From an uncultured Gammaproteobacteria bacterium (GTDB lineage Bacteria; Pseudomonadota; Gammaproteobacteria; HK1): 53,801 bases of DNA. The translations under genes were made by a program, and so were the position numbers. A model generated the notes under the pieces. The model saw nothing but the letters and a program-made list of their open reading frames with translations, ran no database searches and was not told the origin of the DNA. The stretch covers positions 1 through 53,801 of the forward strand of contig CAMYJH010000017.1 in assembly GCA_947258715.1 (NCBI GenBank), in the 5' to 3' direction. Below are positions 53,801-53,801 of the stretch, piece after piece; position 1 is the stretch's first letter, and each line of letters starts with the position of its first letter.

Positions 53801-53801
53801 T

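Overview
This window looks like chromosomal DNA of a GC-rich Pseudomonadota, most likely a Beta- or Gammaproteobacterium. The evidence is a tripartite tricarboxylate transporter (Bug-type), a DHA2/HlyD efflux pair, ubiX, cls, dacB, tatD and several periplasmic c-type cytochromes. The taxonomic call is an inference from gene content. No rRNA, tRNA, CRISPR array or intact mobile element was seen.

Layout. 1-4.2 kb: the 3' end of hemL, then two multiheme cytochrome c genes on the minus strand, then a decayed stretch with an IS3-type orfA remnant and a 32-bp perfect hairpin resembling abutted IS5-type ends. 4.2-10.4 kb: a SpoIIAA/STAS-like protein, an HMG-CoA-lyase-family enzyme, two Opp/Dpp-type ABC ATPases without permeases, dacB, a Rap1a/Tai-like secreted protein and tatD. 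10.5-19.1 kb: a catabolic block of two atypical SDRs flanking decayed class II aldolase and aquaporin fragments, then an enolase-superfamily enzyme, a TauD-type dioxygenase, a complete TctC-TctB-TctA transporter and a convergent LysR regulator. 19.5-27.9 kb: VOC proteins, an RDD membrane protein, a pair of unknown conserved genes, a zinc alcohol dehydrogenase, an FRG-domain protein, a GMC oxidoreductase and a YbjN-like secreted protein. 28-40.4 kb: an EmrAB-like efflux pair, PilZ, cystathionine beta-synthase, msrA, a glycine-zipper protein, cardiolipin synthase, an EEP phosphodiesterase, a PGPGW protein, ubiX overlapping a disrupted NHL-repeat gene, and an FHA-GGDEF diguanylate cyclase.

40.5-45.2 kb is the most unusual part. 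Six minus-strand genes all encode predicted exported or unknown proteins. Two neighbouring genes encode secreted proteins built of C-x-P-C/C-N-P-C repeats (18 and 42 mature cysteines). They share a related signal peptide, and the larger one has a single-heme cytochrome c domain between two repeat blocks. Downstream lie a periplasmic SUMF1/FGE-like protein overlapping a His-rich unknown protein, then a cupredoxin-like protein and a DUF302 protein. A perfect 11-bp tandem repeat lies upstream of the first gene. I propose this as a candidate uncharacterised periplasmic thiol/metal/redox system.

45.7-53.8 kb: a crotonase, a VUT transporter, NnrU plus an epimerase, metB preceded by a well-formed SAM-I (S-box) riboswitch, an unknown protein, an ankyrin-repeat protein, an acyl-lipid desaturase with a long C-terminal extension, and a MafI-like immunity protein at the window edge.
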